From Shewanella gelidimarina (GTDB lineage Bacteria; Pseudomonadota; Gammaproteobacteria; Enterobacterales; Shewanellaceae): 64,000 nucleotides of DNA. The translations under genes and the position numbers were made by a program. The notes under the pieces were generated by a model that did not search any database, was not told the origin of the DNA, and was given only the letters and a program-made list of their open reading frames with translations. The DNA lies in the NCBI RefSeq assembly GCF_023283945.1, contig NZ_JAKIKW010000008.1, positions 110,199-174,198 of the forward strand. The letters run 5' to 3'. Below are positions 17,334 to 26,940 of the stretch, one piece after another (the stretch's first letter is position 1; every line of letters begins with the position of its first letter).

Positions 17334-20300
17334 TTGCACTTGAGTTCGCAACAGCATCACCTATCTAACGCATTTTTAAAAAACTGTTATGAAGCCGACG
17401 CCGCCCAAATTAGGCGTCGCTTGTTTAGGCTTCGTAAAGAGCCTGATTCTGAAAAGAAGAGTGCAACGTTAGATTCTCTTGAGCAACTCGCGTTAGCCTC
17501 TCGTAAAAAAGTAGAGCTTCGTCTTGCTAATCGGCCACAAATTACCTTTCCAGAAAATTTACCAATATCGCAAAAACGCGATGAAATCGCTACAGCGATT
17601 GCGGGTAATCAAGTGGTCATTATTGCGGGTGAAACCGGTTCTGGTAAAACTACTCAGTTGCCAAAAATTTGCTTAGAGCTGGGGTTGGGCACGCGTGGTT
17701 TAATAGGGCATACGCAGCCACGTCGACTTGCCGCGCGCAGTGTTGCCACCCGTATCGCAGAAGAGATGAACTCACCGCTAGGTGAGGCAGTAGGCTTTAA
17801 AGTCCGCTTCGCCGATGCGATAAAGCCAGAATCCTATATCAAGTTAATGACGGACGGTATTTTACTGGCTGAACTCACGTCAGATAAATTACTTAACCAA
17901 TATGACACGATTATTATCGATGAAGCGCATGAGCGTAGCCTTAATATCGATTTCATTTTGGGTTACCTTAAAAATGTGCTAAAGAAACGTCCTGATCTAA
18001 AAGTGATTATTACTTCAGCGACCATTGACGTTGAGCGTTTTTCGCAACACTTTAATGGTGCGCCCGTGATAGAGGTATCGGGTCGAACGTATCCGGTTGA
18101 AACGCGCTATTGCTCGTTAGTTAAAGACAATGCAGAAGATTTTGACCTCATGGAAGGTATTTTTGCCGCGACCGATGAGCTGATCAATGAAGGTCTTGGT
18201 GACATTCTTATTTTTATGAATGGCGAGCGCGAAATTCGTGATGTTGCAGAGCAGCTTAATCGTCGCAAATACCGCGATACTGAAATTCTTCCTTTGTATG
18301 CCAGGCTGTCATATGGTGAGCAAACCAAAGTATTTAAGAGCCATGTTGGCAGACGCATAGTATTGGCGACTAACGTAGCCGAGACTTCTCTGACCGTGCC
18401 TGGTATACGGTATGTGATTGATCCCGGTACAGCGCGGATGAGTCGTTATAGCTACCGCACTAAAGTGCAGCGATTACCGATTGAGCCTATTTCCCAGGCA
18501 AGTGCCAACCAACGTCAAGGGCGTTGTGGCCGCGTTGCGCCGGGGATCTGTATTCGGCTTTATAGCGAGGAAGACTTTACCTCTCGCCCCGAGTTTACCG
18601 ACCCAGAGATTTTACGCACCAATCTGGCCTCAGTAATCTTAAAAATGTTGGCGATTGGACTGGGAGATATCGAAGGCTTCCCGTTTATTCAGCCACCTGA
18701 TGAGCGCTATATTCGTGATGGCTTTATGCTGCTCGAAGAATTACAAGCCGTGAGCCTGAAGAAAGGTCAGTTAACCCTAACATCATTGGGTAGACAACTG
18801 GCCCATATTCCGGTTGATCCACGTCTTGCGCGCATGGTGATCCAAGCACAGAAAAATGGCTGTTTACATGAGTCGCTAGTGATTGCCTCGGCTTTATCTA
18901 TTCAAGATCCGCGCGAACGTCCTATGGACAAAAAACAAGCCGCAGATCAAGCTCACAATCGCTTTAGCGACCCAGATTCTGACTTTGTCTCTTTTTTAAA
19001 CCTATGGGATTTTTTAAAGCAAAGCCAAAGAGAACTCTCGAGTAGCCAATTTAGAAAGCAGTGTAAGGGTGAGTTTTTAGCCTACTTACGTGTACGAGAG
19101 TGGCAAGACCTCTATGCACAGCTAAGGCAAGCGACCCACGAGCTTAAGTGGAAGCTCAATGACACCAGCGCTGAAATCAATTATGAACTGCTACACAAGT
19201 CTTTGTTAACCGGTTTATTAAGCCACATTGGTTTTAAAGATAAAGATAGAGAATACCTAGGTGCTCGAAACAGTAAGTTCTTTGTGTTTCCAGGTTCTCC
19301 TCTAGCCAAAAAAGGCCCTAAATGGCTGATGGCAGCAGAGCTGACTGAAACTTCACGCTTATTCGCTCGTTGCTGCGCTAAGATCCAGCCTGAATGGATA
19401 GAACCACTTGCGGAACATTTAGTGAAAAAAAGCTACATCGAGCCCCACTTTGAATCTAAACAGGGCTCTGTTGTTGCACTAGAAAACCAAGTACTTTATG
19501 GCTTACAAATTGTGAATCGCCGTAAAGTACAATACGGACCCATTGAGCCGGTCGAAGCCCGTGATATCTTTATTCGTTCAGCACTTGCTGAAGGCGAGCT
19601 AAGAACCAACGAAGCCTTTTTTATCAGTAACCAAAAGTTATTGCTAGACATTGAATCGCTTGAACATAAATCACGTCGTCGCGATATTTTAGTCGATGAG
19701 CAAGCGTTATTTCATTTCTACGAGCCTAAAATTCCGGCTGATATTTATAATGAGCCAACATTTATAAAGTGGTGGAAAAAAGCCAAGCAACAAAATCCTG
19801 ATCTACTTGATTTTGAACGCGAAGCGTTAATGCAGCGCAGTAGCGATCACGTATCAATGCTGGATTTCCCTGATAAATGGTATAAAGGGAATTTAACCCT
19901 TAATGTCAGTTACCATTTTGAGCCATCGGCGGCTGACGACGGCGTCTCTGTACATATTCCTGTGGCATTGATTAATCAGGTCGATGACATTGATTTTGAT
20001 TGGATCGTGCCGGGTCTTCGCGAAGAGAAATGTATTGCGCTGATTAAGTCTTTGCCTAAAACACTGCGTAGAAACTTTGTTCCAGCACCTGATTACGCCA
20101 AAGCGTGCATACAAGCCATTACCCCATTTGAATTGCCTCTTATTGATGCCATGTGTAAGCAGTTGCTGAGAATGAGCGGCGTGCGGGTTTCTCCAGAGGA
20201 TTTTGATGATACTCAGTTAGCACAGCATTTATTGGTCAACTTTCAAGTTGAAGGTGATAAAGGAAAGCTATTAACCCAGGGGCGTATTTTGGAGCCCTTG

Positions 20301-21221
20301 AAAGCGAGTATGCAAGGACAGGTCATTCAAGCTATTCGTGAAGTCGCTGACTCGGGGATTGAGCAAAAGGGGCTAGAGAGCTGGACGTTTGGCGATCTGC
20401 CTAAACTGTTTGAACAGAAAAAAGGCAACTTTGAAGTTAAAGCGTTTCCTGCGTTGGTGGACGATAAAACCAGCGTTTCGATCAAATTATTTGATGATGA
20501 ATTCGAAGCGGAGAAACAGCACCGAATAGGCTTGCAACGCTTGCTGCTGATCAATATTCCATCACCGGTAAAGCACTTACAAAAATCCTTGCCCAATAAA
20601 GCAAAACTGGCGATGTACTTCAATCCCTTTGGTCAGGTGCAGATCCTTATTGATGATATTTTATCCGCTGCAGTACAACAGCTTATCGATGAAGAAGGGT
20701 TCGACATTCGTTCTGAATCCCAATTTGATAAAGCGAGGGATTTAGTCAGGCAAGAATTGAATCCAACGGCCGAAAAGTTAGCCCTTAAAGTTGAAGAAGT
20801 ATTGACCATTTATAATCGTATTAAGAAACGCTTAAAAGGCAAAATTAGCTTGGATATGGCATTTGCGATGAGTGATATTCAAAGCCAACTTGAGCAATTA
20901 GTTTTTAAAGGTTTTGTTCAGCAGTGTGGATGGAATCGACTGAGCGATATCATTCGATATTTGAAAGGCATTGAGAATCGACTAGAGAAACTACCGATTG
21001 ACCCGAACCGAGATCGTTTACATATGCACAGCATCAATAAAGTGCAGGAACTTCTAAAAGGACAGCTGGTTAAATTGCCTAAGTCGGTGCCTGTTCCCGA
21101 TGTGCTGGTAGAAGCTCGTTGGATGATAGAAGAGTATCGAGTGTCTTGTTTTGCGCAAACATTGGGCACTGCATATCCAATATCTGAAAAACGTATTTTG
21201 AACCAAATCTCACAAGTTTAA
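17334..21221 (+). CDS. hrpA: ATP-dependent RNA helicase HrpA
   Basis: 1295 residues, DEAH-box helicase. Motif I GETGSGKT is at 99-106, motif II DEAH at 196-199, motif III SAT in ITSATID, and motif VI QRQGRCGR. The helicase-associated domains follow, with the long HrpA-specific C-terminal region (DUF3418 type). The length matches E. coli HrpA (1300). The start must be non-ATG: an in-frame TGA at 17316-17318 is followed only by TTG codons at 17334 and 17340. GGA at 17329-17331 is better spaced for the second. A 13-codon ATG frame (17327-17368) overlaps the start in another frame. HrpA acts on stalled, colliding ribosomes in E. coli. Confidence 0.95.
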   Translation: MHLSSQQHHLSNAFLKNCYEADAAQIRRRLFRLRKEPDSEKKSATLDSLEQLALASRKKVELRLANRPQITFPENLPISQKRDEIATAIAGNQVVIIAGETGSGKTTQLPKICLELGLGTRGLIGHTQPRRLAARSVATRIAEEMNSPLGEAVGFKVRFADAIKPESYIKLMTDGILLAELTSDKLLNQYDTIIIDEAHERSLNIDFILGYLKNVLKKRPDLKVIITSATIDVERFSQHFNGAPVIEVSGRTYPVETRYCSLVKDNAEDFDLMEGIFAATDELINEGLGDILIFMNGEREIRDVAEQLNRRKYRDTEILPLYARLSYGEQTKVFKSHVGRRIVLATNVAETSLTVPGIRYVIDPGTARMSRYSYRTKVQRLPIEPISQASANQRQGRCGRVAPGICIRLYSEEDFTSRPEFTDPEILRTNLASVILKMLAIGLGDIEGFPFIQPPDERYIRDGFMLLEELQAVSLKKGQLTLTSLGRQLAHIPVDPRLARMVIQAQKNGCLHESLVIASALSIQDPRERPMDKKQAADQAHNRFSDPDSDFVSFLNLWDFLKQSQRELSSSQFRKQCKGEFLAYLRVREWQDLYAQLRQATHELKWKLNDTSAEINYELLHKSLLTGLLSHIGFKDKDREYLGARNSKFFVFPGSPLAKKGPKWLMAAELTETSRLFARCCAKIQPEWIEPLAEHLVKKSYIEPHFESKQGSVVALENQVLYGLQIVNRRKVQYGPIEPVEARDIFIRSALAEGELRTNEAFFISNQKLLLDIESLEHKSRRRDILVDEQALFHFYEPKIPADIYNEPTFIKWWKKAKQQNPDLLDFEREALMQRSSDHVSMLDFPDKWYKGNLTLNVSYHFEPSAADDGVSVHIPVALINQVDDIDFDWIVPGLREEKCIALIKSLPKTLRRNFVPAPDYAKACIQAITPFELPLIDAMCKQLLRMSGVRVSPEDFDDTQLAQHLLVNFQVEGDKGKLLTQGRILEPLKASMQGQVIQAIREVADSGIEQKGLESWTFGDLPKLFEQKKGNFEVKAFPALVDDKTSVSIKLFDDEFEAEKQHRIGLQRLLLINIPSPVKHLQKSLPNKAKLAMYFNPFGQVQILIDDILSAAVQQLIDEEGFDIRSESQFDKARDLVRQELNPTAEKLALKVEEVLTIYNRIKKRLKGKISLDMAFAMSDIQSQLEQLVFKGFVQQCGWNRLSDIIRYLKGIENRLEKLPIDPNRDRLHMHSINKVQELLKGQLVKLPKSVPVPDVLVEARWMIEEYRVSCFAQTLGTAYPISEKRILNQISQV

Positions 21222-21224
21222 TCT

Positions 21225-21380
21225 TAGGGGCTGTTGATCTTTCGAGCTTAGTTTTTGTTCGGTTCTTTACCGTAAGGAATAATGCTTTTAGTAAAAGGCT
21301 TGAGCGATGATGCTTAGCTGGCTAAGCGAAAAGCGCGTAACGCATTCTGGTCATAAAAGACTAAATAGTATTGAAACGAA
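21225..21380 (+). repeat. Truncated MITE-like repeat, inverted relative to the copy near 42.9 kb
   Basis: Starts TAGGGGCTGTTGATCTTTC 3 bp after the hrpA stop and ends at GAAACGAA. It matches the reverse complement of 42853-43007 with about nine differences over about 155 bp (roughly 94% by eye). Only the right half of the element is present. It lies between hrpA and hrpA's terminator. Confidence 0.85.
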
Positions 21381-21402
21381 TAGTCATTATCAGCGTAATG
21401 AT

Positions 21403-21433
21403 AAAAACGCACGGTTTATGCCGTGCGTTTTTG
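21403..21433 (+). terminator. Intrinsic terminator downstream of hrpA
   Basis: ACGCACGG (21407-21414) / CCGTGCGT (21421-21428) with a TTTATG loop, preceded by five A and followed by TTTTG. It lies 180 bp past the hrpA stop because the MITE fragment intervenes. Confidence 0.85.
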
Positions 21434-21888
21434 TATCTACCACGCACCGCTTTCTTTTTGTCATTATTCACTCTTAAATTGATCCATTTCCTATCGTTCT
21501 TTGTATTGACTAACAATAGCACTATCGAATAATGCTGCTAATTTACGGTGAGGTTATATACTTTGTGCTCAATAAACACCGTGCATATCACATCATTTAG
21601 TAGACATTAACAGCGCTGAAATTGGATAGGCAGGTGAGAGTACAGCATAGGTTTTCACAAACTAGAGACATAGGAGATGCATTTTTAATTTGAAATGTTG
21701 GTTACTAAAAAATATGTAGTACCTCTTTGTGAATATTTTGTTTAAAAAATAGCATTTACTGATTGATATTTATCCAGCCATAACCCATTGTTTAGAGTGT
21801 TCTTAATAGTCTGAGGGCTGTTTTACTTAGATCTTAATCTATCCAGCTGATTAGGAAGGGTGATCTAGTTGTTTTTCATGAAAAAAAG

Positions 21889-21902
21889 ATGATCTAGATC
21901 AA
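21889..21902. promoter_or_regulatory. Candidate FNR (EtrA) / CRP site upstream of nap
   Basis: ATGATCTAGATCAA matches the FNR consensus TTGAT-N4-ATCAA at 9 of 10 positions. Its core TGATCTAGATCA is also the centre of the ideal CRP site. A second, weaker candidate, TTGATATTTATCCA, lies at 21763-21776. The main site is about 46 bp before a plausible start point near 21940, compatible with class II activation. In Shewanella, nap and other anaerobic genes are known to respond to CRP, EtrA and NarQP. Confidence 0.5.
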
Positions 21903-22231
21903 CCTGCGGTTGGCTTTACCAAAAGTAGGTATGTAACAACTAGATAGAGAGCTGTTATTATCTGCACTAAGTTAAATGCGTGTTAATTCACGCTCAAATA
22001 AGACTGTCATTCTGTTTTGGATTATCGTTGTTTAAGTCGCTCGTTATTGGTATCTAACCGCACAATATTTTATTGCAGCAACCTACCAACCATTGCTGAT
22101 GATCGCTGGGAAAGCATAAATACAAAATAGCATCCAGTGCATAGTTAGCGTGTAGCGCCAATACCGATGTATTTTTGTAAATGGACAACATGACGAAGAA
22201 ACAATAGCAAGACACGACTGTAATGGATGAG

Positions 22232-22253
22232 GGTTAGCTTAATGAAGCTAACC
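22232..22253 (+). other. Perfect hairpin in the napD leader
   Basis: GGTTAGCTT (22232-22240), loop AATG, AAGCTAACC (22245-22253). It lies 50 nt before the napD start codon and has no T-run, so it is not a terminator. A role in mRNA processing or stability is possible but unproven. Confidence 0.5.
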
Positions 22254-22302
22254 AGATAATATCATTTCAGCTTTATTACTCAGATAGATAAGGAACGCAC
22301 CC

Positions 22303-22608
22303 ATGTCGTTACCTGAGGTACATATCTCAAGCTTACTTGTACAAGTTAGCCCTGAGCATTTAAATACAACGAAAAAGCTGATAGAAGATTTTGAAGAAGC
22401 CGAAATTTATGGTGTTAATGACGTTGGTAAAATCGTCGTAGTGTTAGAAACACAAAAAGAAGGTTTTATAAGCGACATTATTGAGAAAATTAATAATATG
22501 CCCGGTGTGCTTGGCGCAACCATGGTCTATCACCAAATAGATAGTGATCCCGACTCCACCAGTTTACCCCCTTATAATAAAGAGTGTGTTAGCGAGGAAC
22601 AAGTATGA
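22303..22608 (+). CDS. napD: NapA maturation chaperone NapD
   Basis: 101 residues, NapD family. It begins [15 protein letters not shown] and has the ferredoxin-like fold pattern, with [12 protein letters not shown] near the end. NapD binds the twin-arginine signal of NapA and holds it back until the molybdenum cofactor is inserted. AAGGAA lies upstream of the ATG. Its stop overlaps the napA start as ATGA, so the two are translationally coupled. It is the first gene of napDABC; there is no napE, napF, napG or napH in front of it. Confidence 0.95.
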   Translation: MSLPEVHISSLLVQVSPEHLNTTKKLIEDFEEAEIYGVNDVGKIVVVLETQKEGFISDIIEKINNMPGVLGATMVYHQIDSDPDSTSLPPYNKECVSEEQV

Positions 22609-25094
22609 AAATGACTAGACGTGAGTTTATCAAAGCCAATGCAGCAGCGTCAGCTGCTGCGCTTGCAGGTATTACTCTTCCAGCCACAGCAACAAATTTA
22701 ATCGCAGCAAGTGACGAGTCAAAGATCCATTGGGACAAAGCCCCATGTCGTTTCTGTGGCACCGGTTGTTCAGTGCTTGTTGGTACTCAGGAAGGTAAAG
22801 TCGTCGCGACTCAGGGTGATCCAGAATCACCAGTCAATAAAGGCCTTAACTGTATTAAAGGCTACTTCTTATCAAAAATCATGTACGGCTCAGATCGTTT
22901 AACTCAGCCATTATTGCGCCAAACTGATGGCAAATTTGATAAAGACGGCGACTTCGCACCTGTTAGTTGGGATCAAGCCTTTGATATAATGGCTGAGAAA
23001 TGGAAGTCTGCATTAAAAGCAAAGGGCCCAACCAGTGTGGGTATGTTCGGTTCTGGTCAGTGGACCGTTATGGAAGGATATGCTGCTTCTAAAATGATGA
23101 AAGCAGGTTTCCGTTCTAATAACATCGATCCTAACGCACGTCACTGTATGGCATCAGCTGTAGGTGGCTTTATGCGTAGCTTTGGTATTGATGAGCCAAT
23201 GGGTTGTTACGATGACTTTGAACATGCTGATGCCTTTGTTTTATGGGGCTCAAATATGGCAGAGATGCATCCCATTTTATGGAGCCGTATTACTGACCGC
23301 CGTTTAAGTCATCCCCATGTTAAAGTTAACGTGTTATCGACTTACTACCATCGTTCATTTGAACTCGCTGACAAAGGCTACATCTTTGAGCCACAAACTG
23401 ATTTAGTCATTGCTAACTACATCGCTAATTACATCATTGAAAATGATGCGGTCAACTGGGATTTTGTTAACAAGCATACCCATTTCAAGCAAGCGACTAC
23501 AGATATTGGTTACGGTTTACGTGATGATAATCCTCTACAAAAAGCAGCAGCTAATCCGAATAGCGGCAAGATCCACTCTATTGATTTCGAAGAATACAAA
23601 AAATCAGTAGCACCTTATACCCTTGAAAAAGCGGTTGAGATGACGGGTCTGAATGAAGAACAATTGATTACTCTTGCCAAACAGTTTGCCGACCCAAAGA
23701 TTAAGGTGATGTCACTTTGGACTATGGGTATGAACCAACATACTCGTGGCGTATGGATGAACTCGCTGGTTTATAACATCCATTTGCTAGTGGGTAAAAT
23801 CTCGACTCCTGGTAATGGCCCGTTCTCACTAACCGGTCAACCTTCTGCATGTGGTACCGCGCGTGAAGTGGGTACATTCTCACATCGATTACCAGCAGAC
23901 ATGGTTGTTGCTAATCCTGAGCACCGTAAACGTGCTGAGCATTTATGGAAAATTCCTGAAGGCACTATCCCACCTAAGCCGGGTTTCCATGCAGTACAGC
24001 AAGACCGTAAATTGAATGATGGCGTGCTTAATGCTTATTGGACAATGTGTAATAACAATATGCAGGCCGGTCCCAATATAAACCAAGAGCGTTTACCTGG
24101 TTTCCGTAACCCTGAAAACTTTATTGTTTGTTCTGATCCTTATCCAACAGTAACAGCGCAAGCGGCAGATCTGATTTTACCGACTTCAATGTGGGTAGAA
24201 AAAGAGGGCGCTTACGGTAACGCTGAGCGTCGTACTCAGGTTTGGTATCAGCAAGTGAAAGCACCGGGTGACTCTAAGTCTGACCTATGGCAGCTACTGG
24301 AGTTTTCAAAACGCTTCAAAATTGAAGAAGTGTGGTCAGAAGAGCTTATTGCCAAGATGCCTGAAGTACGTGGAAAGAACATGTATGAAGTGCTATTTGA
24401 AAATGGCCAAGTGAACAAATATCCATTATCAGAAGCGCAGGAGCTTAATGATGATGCACAAGACCAAGGTTACTACATCCAGAAAGGCCTATTTGAAGAG
24501 TATGCAAGCTTTGGCCGTGGCCATGGTCACGATCTAGCTCCATACGATCGCTATCACCAGGAGCGCGGTCTGCGTTGGCCTGTTGTGGACGGTAAAGAGA
24601 CTAAGTGGCGTTTCAGAGAAGGTGATGATCCTTATGTCGGTAAAGGTAAAGGATTCGAATTCTATGGTAAGCCAGATGGCAAAGCATGGATAATCTCTGC
24701 ACCTTACGAGGCACCACCAGAGTCTCCAGATGAAGAGTTTCCTCTGTGGCTATGTACTGGTCGTGTACTTGAACATTGGCATACAGGGACCATGACACGT
24801 CGTGTACCTGAACTTTATAAAGCCGTCCCTGATGGACTTTGTTACATGCATCCAGATGATGCTAAGTCTCATGGTGTACGCCGTGGTGATGAAGTGTTAA
24901 TGAGTAACAAACGCGGTGATATTCGTGTACGTGTCGAGACTAGAGGGCGTAACCGTCCACCAAAAGGCTTGGTATTTGTCCCATTCTTCGATGCTCGTAT
25001 CTTAATTAATAAACTTATTCTAGATGCAACCGATCCGCTATCTAAACAGACAGACTATAAAAAGTGTCCTGTTAAAATTACTAAAATAGCTTAA
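22605..25094 (+). CDS. napA: Periplasmic nitrate reductase catalytic subunit NapA
   Basis: 829 residues. The twin-arginine signal TRREFIK is at residues 4-10 with an Ala-rich h-region. A [4Fe-4S] cluster is bound by C48, C51, C55 and C83. The molybdenum ligand is C181 in ARHCMASAV. The molybdopterin-binding C-terminal domain follows. NapA reduces nitrate to nitrite in the periplasm, taking electrons from NapB. The length equals the family norm (about 830). The gene overlaps napD by 4 nt and precedes napB by 9 nt. All key residues are present. Confidence 0.98.
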   Translation: MKMTRREFIKANAAASAAALAGITLPATATNLIAASDESKIHWDKAPCRFCGTGCSVLVGTQEGKVVATQGDPESPVNKGLNCIKGYFLSKIMYGSDRLTQPLLRQTDGKFDKDGDFAPVSWDQAFDIMAEKWKSALKAKGPTSVGMFGSGQWTVMEGYAASKMMKAGFRSNNIDPNARHCMASAVGGFMRSFGIDEPMGCYDDFEHADAFVLWGSNMAEMHPILWSRITDRRLSHPHVKVNVLSTYYHRSFELADKGYIFEPQTDLVIANYIANYIIENDAVNWDFVNKHTHFKQATTDIGYGLRDDNPLQKAAANPNSGKIHSIDFEEYKKSVAPYTLEKAVEMTGLNEEQLITLAKQFADPKIKVMSLWTMGMNQHTRGVWMNSLVYNIHLLVGKISTPGNGPFSLTGQPSACGTAREVGTFSHRLPADMVVANPEHRKRAEHLWKIPEGTIPPKPGFHAVQQDRKLNDGVLNAYWTMCNNNMQAGPNINQERLPGFRNPENFIVCSDPYPTVTAQAADLILPTSMWVEKEGAYGNAERRTQVWYQQVKAPGDSKSDLWQLLEFSKRFKIEEVWSEELIAKMPEVRGKNMYEVLFENGQVNKYPLSEAQELNDDAQDQGYYIQKGLFEEYASFGRGHGHDLAPYDRYHQERGLRWPVVDGKETKWRFREGDDPYVGKGKGFEFYGKPDGKAWIISAPYEAPPESPDEEFPLWLCTGRVLEHWHTGTMTRRVPELYKAVPDGLCYMHPDDAKSHGVRRGDEVLMSNKRGDIRVRVETRGRNRPPKGLVFVPFFDARILINKLILDATDPLSKQTDYKKCPVKITKIA

Positions 25095-25103
25095 GGCAGG
25101 GTT

Positions 25104-25559
25104 ATGATGAAAAAATCAATTTTAATCACGTTGAGTATTACCTTAACCCTGATCAGTGGTTTTGCAGTTAGCCAAGACCGTGGGATCGGTGGGGTTGAGT
25201 CCTTGCGCGGTAACACGGAATTGGAAACAACTAGAACCGCGGATCCGATGAAGAAAGTACCAAGAGATCAGGTGGATATTGAAAGTAGTTATGTCTTTCA
25301 GCCACCACTCATACCACATCACATTCGACACTATGAAATCTCATTGAATGCTAACAAGTGTTTGTCATGCCATAGCTGGAATAAAGCTAAGCAGATGGGA
25401 GCCACTAAAATCAGTGTGACTCACTTTGTCAGTCGAAACGATGAAGTATTAGCTGATGTTTCTCCTAGACGATATTTTTGTTTGCAGTGCCACGTGACAC
25501 AAGCAGATGCGAAACCGTTAGTGGGTAACTCCTTCGAACGTGTTAAATCACTGCAATAA
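25104..25559 (+). CDS. napB: Diheme cytochrome c subunit NapB
   Basis: 151 residues with a cleavable signal (cleavage about residue 24, SQ|DRG). There are two CxxCH heme sites, CLSCH at 86-90 and CLQCH at 126-130, and His residues at 72, 73 and 76 that can act as distal ligands. NapB passes electrons from NapC to NapA. Two adjacent ATG codons (25104 and 25107) are possible starts, with AGG upstream. It is the third gene of the operon. Confidence 0.96.
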   Translation: MMKKSILITLSITLTLISGFAVSQDRGIGGVESLRGNTELETTRTADPMKKVPRDQVDIESSYVFQPPLIPHHIRHYEISLNANKCLSCHSWNKAKQMGATKISVTHFVSRNDEVLADVSPRRYFCLQCHVTQADAKPLVGNSFERVKSLQ

Positions 25560-25579
25560 CAAAATAGGCAGGTAATAAT

Positions 25580-26170
25580 ATGAAATGGATTATTAACGCC
25601 TTAAAAGGCTTCTGGGGCATATTGAGGCGGCCTAGTAAAGCTGCGGTAGGTATCGTTCTGTTTATGGGCTTTGCTGGTGGACTCATGTTCTGGGGTGCAT
25701 TTAACACGGGTATGGAAGCGACAAACACTGAAGAGTTTTGTTCTGGATGTCATGCACCAATTGTGGCAGAAATTAAAGAAACTATTCACTACGCTAACCG
25801 CTCTGGTGTTCGTGCTATCTGTTCAGATTGTCATGTACCCCATGCGTGGACGGATAAAATCGTGCGTAAGGTTCAGGCTTCTAAAGAGCTGTTTGCTTAT
25901 TTTGTTACTGAAACCATTAACACACCTGAGAAGTTCAAAGAGCGTCGAGCTCATTTAGCCGAAAGGGAGTGGGCAAGAATGAAAAAGAACGACTCTTTAG
26001 AGTGTCGTAACTGTCATAACTTTGAATTTATGGATTTCTCTGAGCAGAGTCCTCGCAGTGCAAGGCAGCACTCTACTGCACTTGCCAGTGGTGAGAACAC
26101 CTGTGTAGATTGTCATAAAGGTATCGCCCATAATCTACCAGATATGCACAAAGTTGAAGGTTGGCAATAA
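25580..26170 (+). CDS. napC: Tetraheme quinol dehydrogenase NapC
   Basis: 196 residues of the NapC/NirT family. One N-terminal membrane anchor is at about residues 20-42. Four heme sites follow: CSGCH (54-58), CSDCH (81-85), CRNCH (142-146) and CVDCH (175-179). It oxidises menaquinol in the inner membrane and reduces NapB. The spacing of 20 bp after napB and 9 bp before the next small gene indicates one transcript. With napC present and napGH absent, this cluster is of the napDABC (alpha-like) type. Confidence 0.97.
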   Translation: MKWIINALKGFWGILRRPSKAAVGIVLFMGFAGGLMFWGAFNTGMEATNTEEFCSGCHAPIVAEIKETIHYANRSGVRAICSDCHVPHAWTDKIVRKVQASKELFAYFVTETINTPEKFKERRAHLAEREWARMKKNDSLECRNCHNFEFMDFSEQSPRSARQHSTALASGENTCVDCHKGIAHNLPDMHKVEGWQ

Positions 26171-26179
26171 GGAGCCATT

Positions 26180-26308
26180 ATGAGTACATTAGAAAATGTT
26201 ATATGGCATGTCCTCGGCTACAGCGCCATGCCGGTCATTATACTAGGTGGTTTTTCTGTCGTTGCTGTTGCTTCTATTTGGATTTTGTCCAAAACTGCTG
26301 ACAAGTAA
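26180..26308 (+). CDS. Small single-span membrane protein of the nap operon (TIGR02808-like)
   Basis: 42 residues, starting MSTLENVIWHVLGYSAMP. One hydrophobic helix covers about residues 17-36, ending ILSKTADK. A clear GGAG precedes the ATG, and the gene begins 9 bp after the napC stop. It fits the description of the very small TIGR02808 family, found next to nap genes in Vibrio and Photobacterium. It is not NapE, which is larger and sits at the front of other clusters. Its function is unknown; a role in the membrane step of electron transfer or in NapC stability is only a guess. Confidence 0.85.
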   Translation: MSTLENVIWHVLGYSAMPVIILGGFSVVAVASIWILSKTADK

Positions 26309-26364
26309 GCCATAATAATAGGATGCGAAGGTCAGATATTTCTGTGCTGACTTAAGCAAAAATT

Positions 26365-26400
26365 AAAAAGCCTGACTTAAATTAAGTCAGGCTTTTTTTA
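26365..26400 (+). terminator. Intrinsic terminator of the nap operon
   Basis: AGCCTGACTTAA (26369-26380) pairs with TTAAGTCAGGCT (26382-26393), flanked by A-run and T-run (TTTTTTTA). It ends napDABC and the small membrane gene, 56 bp past the last stop. The A-run makes it potentially bidirectional. Confidence 0.9.
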
Positions 26401-26940
26401 TAACAGAAATTGGATAGCAAAGAATATGTTATACCAGTTGCATTAAAAGTTTGATCATTCAGCGGGAATTCAAAGCCCTGTAGGTAAGATGGGGCTTGAA
26501 ACTAATCGTTATTTTCGGCTCTGGCATCCTCGGTAATTGTTCCGTGCATTACTCTACCTCTTGAATCTGACCGCCAAGGAGGTGGAAATGTCCTCTTTTT
26601 TATGGAACAAAATAGACCATTAAGTCGTATATCAAAAGCCTACAACGAAGCTTATAGGGCATTGCCATTTGCTTTAAACGTTGGCTGCACATTGTACGCG
26701 GCTCAGACTTTCCATCTCTGCTTTGCATTGGCTTAAAAGCGAATAACCGTTTGTCACCAATGCGGCTTGAATTGAACCGTCTGAGGAGCTCTTAATGGGC
26801 CAAATACTGAGTAAAATGGGCATAAAATCGGGTGACACTCACTTAACTGTAATGCGCTCAGAGACCCACGAGTAATTTAAAATAATAAATATCAGTATCT
26901 TGATTCAATTGTTCTGCTCAAGTACAACAGCCCCTACACT
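26401..26940. other. Non-coding, repeat-like region between nap and ddl
   Basis: 540 bp with no credible gene. An isolated 44-codon ATG frame (26602-26736, MEQNRPLSRISKAYNE...) has protein-like composition but no ribosome binding site. The segment has the look of a decayed mobile repeat. It ends with CAACAGCCCCTA (26926-26937), the same 12 bases that end the MITE at 43007. No terminal inverted repeat was found at its other end. Confidence 0.45.

Larger units (their letters stand above)
21434..22302. other. Long non-coding region upstream of the nap operon
   Basis: About 870 bp with no credible gene on either strand. It holds two FNR/CRP-like sites (21763-21776 and 21889-21902), a possible extended -10 around 21930-21935 and a 9-bp perfect hairpin at 22232-22253. 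If transcription starts near 21940, the leader of napD is about 360 nt, unusually long. I could not match it to any riboswitch. Confidence 0.5.

Noticed and set aside
21917..21931. NarP/NarL 7-2-7 site TACC...GGTA upstream of nap
   Set aside because: Spacing is one base short and the left half matches poorly.
22005..22302. Riboswitch in the nap leader
   Set aside because: Only one simple stem is visible; no consensus of a known riboswitch class could be matched by eye.
26588..26736. Small genes at ATG 26588 or 26602
   Set aside because: The first has a GAGGTGG but stops after 11 codons; the second has no binding site. Likely part of a repeat.
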